This document shows positions 63,301-64,000 of a stretch of DNA of 64,000 bases, piece by piece. The stretch's first letter is position 1, and every line of letters starts with the position of its first letter. This DNA comes from Tubiluchus corallicola (taxonomy: Eukaryota > Priapulida > Priapulimorpha > Priapulimorphida > Tubiluchidae): assembly GCA_030141605.1 (NCBI GenBank), contig JAQGDQ010000009.1, positions 961,001 through 1,025,000 on the forward strand, given 5' to 3'. The notes beneath the pieces were generated by a model. The model was not told the DNA's origin. It saw nothing but the letters and a program-made list of their open reading frames with translations, and ran no database searches. A program made the translations under genes and the position numbers.

Positions 63301-63494
63301 CAATATATTTCAGAACTCTGCCAGTCAGCATAGTCTTTAGGCATTTAGAGAAAGACGGTGAGAAGGCTATGAGATTTGGCCATCCCAGGGTCGCATGCCT
63401 TCCCAGGAGGATCATGCCTCATGTCTTGTACGAGTTTGTACAGAAAATGTTGTATGATGGAGAAAACTATACCATTGCTCTTACAGATGCACAG
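54321..63494 (+). CDS. USP-family deubiquitinase with embedded RING-like finger (3' end outside window)
   Basis: Exons: 54321-54368, 54816-54975, 55096-55173, 55697-55852, 56648-56763, 56988-58220, 58379-58472, 59087-59253, 60396-60662, 60778-60819, 61464-61537, 63314-63494. They join in consistent phases to 872 codons and continue past the window. An in-frame TAA lies just before the ATG. The Cys box GLRNLGNTCFMN has Asn108 and catalytic Cys113; the QHDSQEFLALLLDSLHEEL box starts at 186; NKSVVVDTFQGQFKST and CSKCGHVSKTFEPFMYLSL hold the zinc-ribbon pair Cys600/603. Residues about 206-570 are a Ser-rich, probably disordered insertion. Residues 745-789 form an eight-Cys RING-like finger. The His box should follow beyond 64000. 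USPs (peptidase C19) cleave ubiquitin from proteins. The nearest relatives by eye are USP4/11/15/32, but there is no N-terminal DUSP domain. Substrate unknown. Confidence 0.93.
54816..54975 (+). CDS. USP exon 2 (polar N-terminal region)
   Basis: Residues 17-70, Ser-rich and without a known domain. It follows TTTTAG and ends in phase 1 at ACAG|GTGCAG. The antisense frame is also open but is a shadow. Confidence 0.75.
55096..55173 (+). CDS. USP exon 3
   Basis: 78 bp, phase 1 to phase 1, reading ARCNSPVLGHLFDDDSLHDE. An acidic linker before the catalytic domain. Confidence 0.75.
55697..55852 (+). CDS. USP exon 4: catalytic Cys box
   Basis: Residues 96-148. AGLCGLRNLGNTCFMNSGLQ contains the oxyanion Asn108 and nucleophile Cys113. 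It ends in phase 1 at ACTG|GTATGA. Confidence 0.95.
56648..56763 (+). CDS. USP exon 5: WSG...FTGFRQ, GC donor
   Basis: Residues 148-186, with AKLVAKVWSGKYN and FPQFTGFRQ, the usual USP segment before the Q.DSQE box. It ends CAG|GCAAGT, a GC donor. Confidence 0.93.
56764..56769 (+). other. Non-canonical GC-AG splice donor
   Basis: The intron starts GCAAGT after CAG. Only this junction keeps GFRQ|HDSQE in frame. The next GT, four bases on, would break the frame. GC-AG introns are a small minority in animals and usually have a strong flanking consensus, as here. Confidence 0.85.
56988..58220 (+). CDS. USP exon 6: QHDSQE box and large insertion
   Basis: 411 codons in one exon. The start HDSQEFLALLLDSLHEEL and the end RNKSVVVDTFQGQFKST are core USP. 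The about 360 residues between are rich in Ser, Asn, Asp and Glu and do not resemble a fold. They contain CSVCKNMPHSATK and basic patches (CKRDR, LQKKFK). Family members normally have a much shorter spacer here. Confidence 0.93.
58379..58472 (+). CDS. USP exon 7: first zinc-ribbon CxxC
   Basis: Residues 598-629. CSKCGHVSKTFEPFMYLSLP matches the LVCPEC..VS.TFDPF.YL.LPLP segment of USP4/15. The second CxxC of the ribbon is expected beyond the window. Confidence 0.95.
58953..58999 (+). repeat. GACA-rich simple repeat
   Basis: Runs of CAGACAGATAGACAGGACAG in the intron between USP exons 7 and 8. A GACA-like stretch also occurs near 58713-58740, so the segment between may be an interspersed repeat with two simple-repeat ends. 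Confidence 0.75.
59087..59253 (+). CDS. USP exon 8: ubiquitin-like segment
   Basis: Residues 629-684, including IRCDGSQPMRYLLTLHRTQS and IYIAEVVDNHVSRFL. It aligns by eye with the UBL-like insert of USP4/15/32 (RY.L.........L...L...L..AEV). Phase 1 to 0. Confidence 0.85.
59397..60106. mobile_element. Non-autonomous DNA transposon in USP intron 8
   Basis: The left end CAGCAAGTCCTTGCTTAACGAC and the reverse complement of the right end, CAATAAGTCATCGCTTAATG, are diverged inverted repeats about 706 bp apart (59399-60104). TA flanks both sides, which fits a TA-target superfamily such as Tc1/mariner, although similar termini also occur in other families. No transposase is present. Confidence 0.6.
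60396..60662 (+). CDS. USP exon 9: UBL end and start of RING-like finger
   Basis: Residues 685-773. After VYAFEIQLP it reaches CSICLEEMMD (Cys745, Cys748) and HPECGCTLCQVC (Cys763, 765, 768, 771), the first six ligands of a RING-like finger. Confidence 0.9.
60778..60819 (+). CDS. USP exon 10: 14-codon microexon
   Basis: MSYKHYGGDTIPCP, in phase 0 at both ends, bounded by TTTTTAG and CCA|GTAAGT. It supplies Cys786 of the finger. Skipping it would keep the frame but destroy the last zinc site. Confidence 0.85.
61464..61537 (+). CDS. USP exon 11: last cysteine of the finger
   Basis: Starts VCNENVGPDVFIPIERL. Joined to exon 10 it completes CPVC (Cys786, Cys789). It ends in phase 2. Confidence 0.88.
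61671..61690. repeat. (TA)n microsatellite
   Basis: About ten TA units in the intron after USP exon 11. Confidence 0.9.
63314..63494 (+). CDS. USP exon 12 (last exon seen)
   Basis: Residues 812-872, RTLPVSIVFRHLEKDGEKAM to YTIALTDAQ, ending CAG|GTTAGT in phase 0. It probably matches the V.FRE...... P....... LY..V segment that follows the UBL in USP4/15. The following exons lie outside the window. Confidence 0.88.
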
Positions 63495-63559
63495 GTTAGT
63501 TGTTCACTGTTTAATGTTCAATGATATCGCAGCATTGTTGCATGATTGTACATCAAATT

Positions 63560-63790
63560 TTAATTTTAACCAACTGACTTACTAATCAACTTACTAATCA
63601 AAAAAATAAATAAACAAAGTGTCCACAGTATCAACTCTGTCAGCAGATTGACTATTAACTAATAGACTAAGAGGTTGATTAACTAATTGGCTTGGTTATT
63701 GCCTATGTGGCTGACTTAATTTGTTAATAAACCAATCGATAAGTCAGCCGGCTAGTCAACCAAACAGCTGGTTAACTAACCAACCTGACA
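63560..63790 (+). repeat. Low-complexity CTAA/GACT-rich tract
   Basis: Degenerate words such as ACTTACTAATCAACTTACTA, GATTAACTAATTGGC and CAGCTGGTTAACTAACCAAC over about 230 bp. It looks like a decayed tetranucleotide repeat in the USP intron. Confidence 0.6.
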
Positions 63791-64000
63791 AGTGATATGT
63801 TTATATGTGTTAATTCAGCTGTTTAAATATAGAATTGCCCATTTTGGGAAACCTGTACTTCACAACTGGGAGTTCACAGTAAATTTAATACTTTTTTATT
63901 TAGAACATATATTTAAGCTGTCCATTTTTGAGATTTGACACTGATCATCACAGTAAGATAATCACATTACATTCTATTTACACTTGTCAGGGAATGAATT

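Overview
The window is eukaryotic nuclear DNA, almost certainly from an invertebrate animal. It is AT-rich and sparse in genes, with GT-AG introns of 0.1 to over 12 kb. The proteins are animal families: a germinal-centre kinase of class III, a USP deubiquitinase and a ZP-N domain protein. It also carries decayed transposons of animal type. I could not place the species more closely. There are no bacterial operons, CRISPR arrays or prophages, and most long stop-free stretches are intronic or intergenic noise.

Left third (about 3.8-31.4 kb). A small two-exon plus-strand gene (3781-5245) encodes a secreted protein of about 172 residues: a signal peptide, one ZP-N-like module with four cysteines, and a very basic tail. 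Next to it, on the minus strand, is an STK24/STK25/STK26-type (GckIII) kinase. Ten shared coding exons lie between 14867 and 5421. Upstream sit two alternative first coding exons (31358-31176 and 27345-27160) that are clearly related to each other. Both end in phase 0 at GAG|GT, so either can splice to the first kinase-domain exon. The last kinase exon was not found. It must lie to the left of 5421, so the ZP-N gene is probably nested in, or overlapped by, the 3' end of the kinase gene.

Middle (about 31-54 kb). I see no convincing conserved gene. A GC-richer block near 33.5-33.7 kb has outward-facing splice donors on both strands and may be a promoter. The rest holds repeats: a GA/GGGA microsatellite, short tandem duplications, hairpins, a hAT-like element, a telomere-like tract, a tRNA-like relic and a decayed non-LTR reverse transcriptase end near 52.1-52.7 kb. 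The long kinase intron to the left holds a 311-bp hAT-type MITE with a perfect 8-bp target duplication and a 5S rRNA-like relic.

Right end (54.3-64 kb). A plus-strand USP gene starts at 54321 and runs off the window after at least 12 exons (872 residues read). It has the Cys box, the QHDSQE box and the first zinc-ribbon CxxC. It also has an unusual insertion of about 360 residues encoded in one 1.2-kb exon, a GC-AG intron, and an eight-cysteine RING-like finger inside the USP domain. The catalytic His box lies beyond the window. The RING-in-USP architecture and the paired N-terminal exons of the kinase are the most interesting features.
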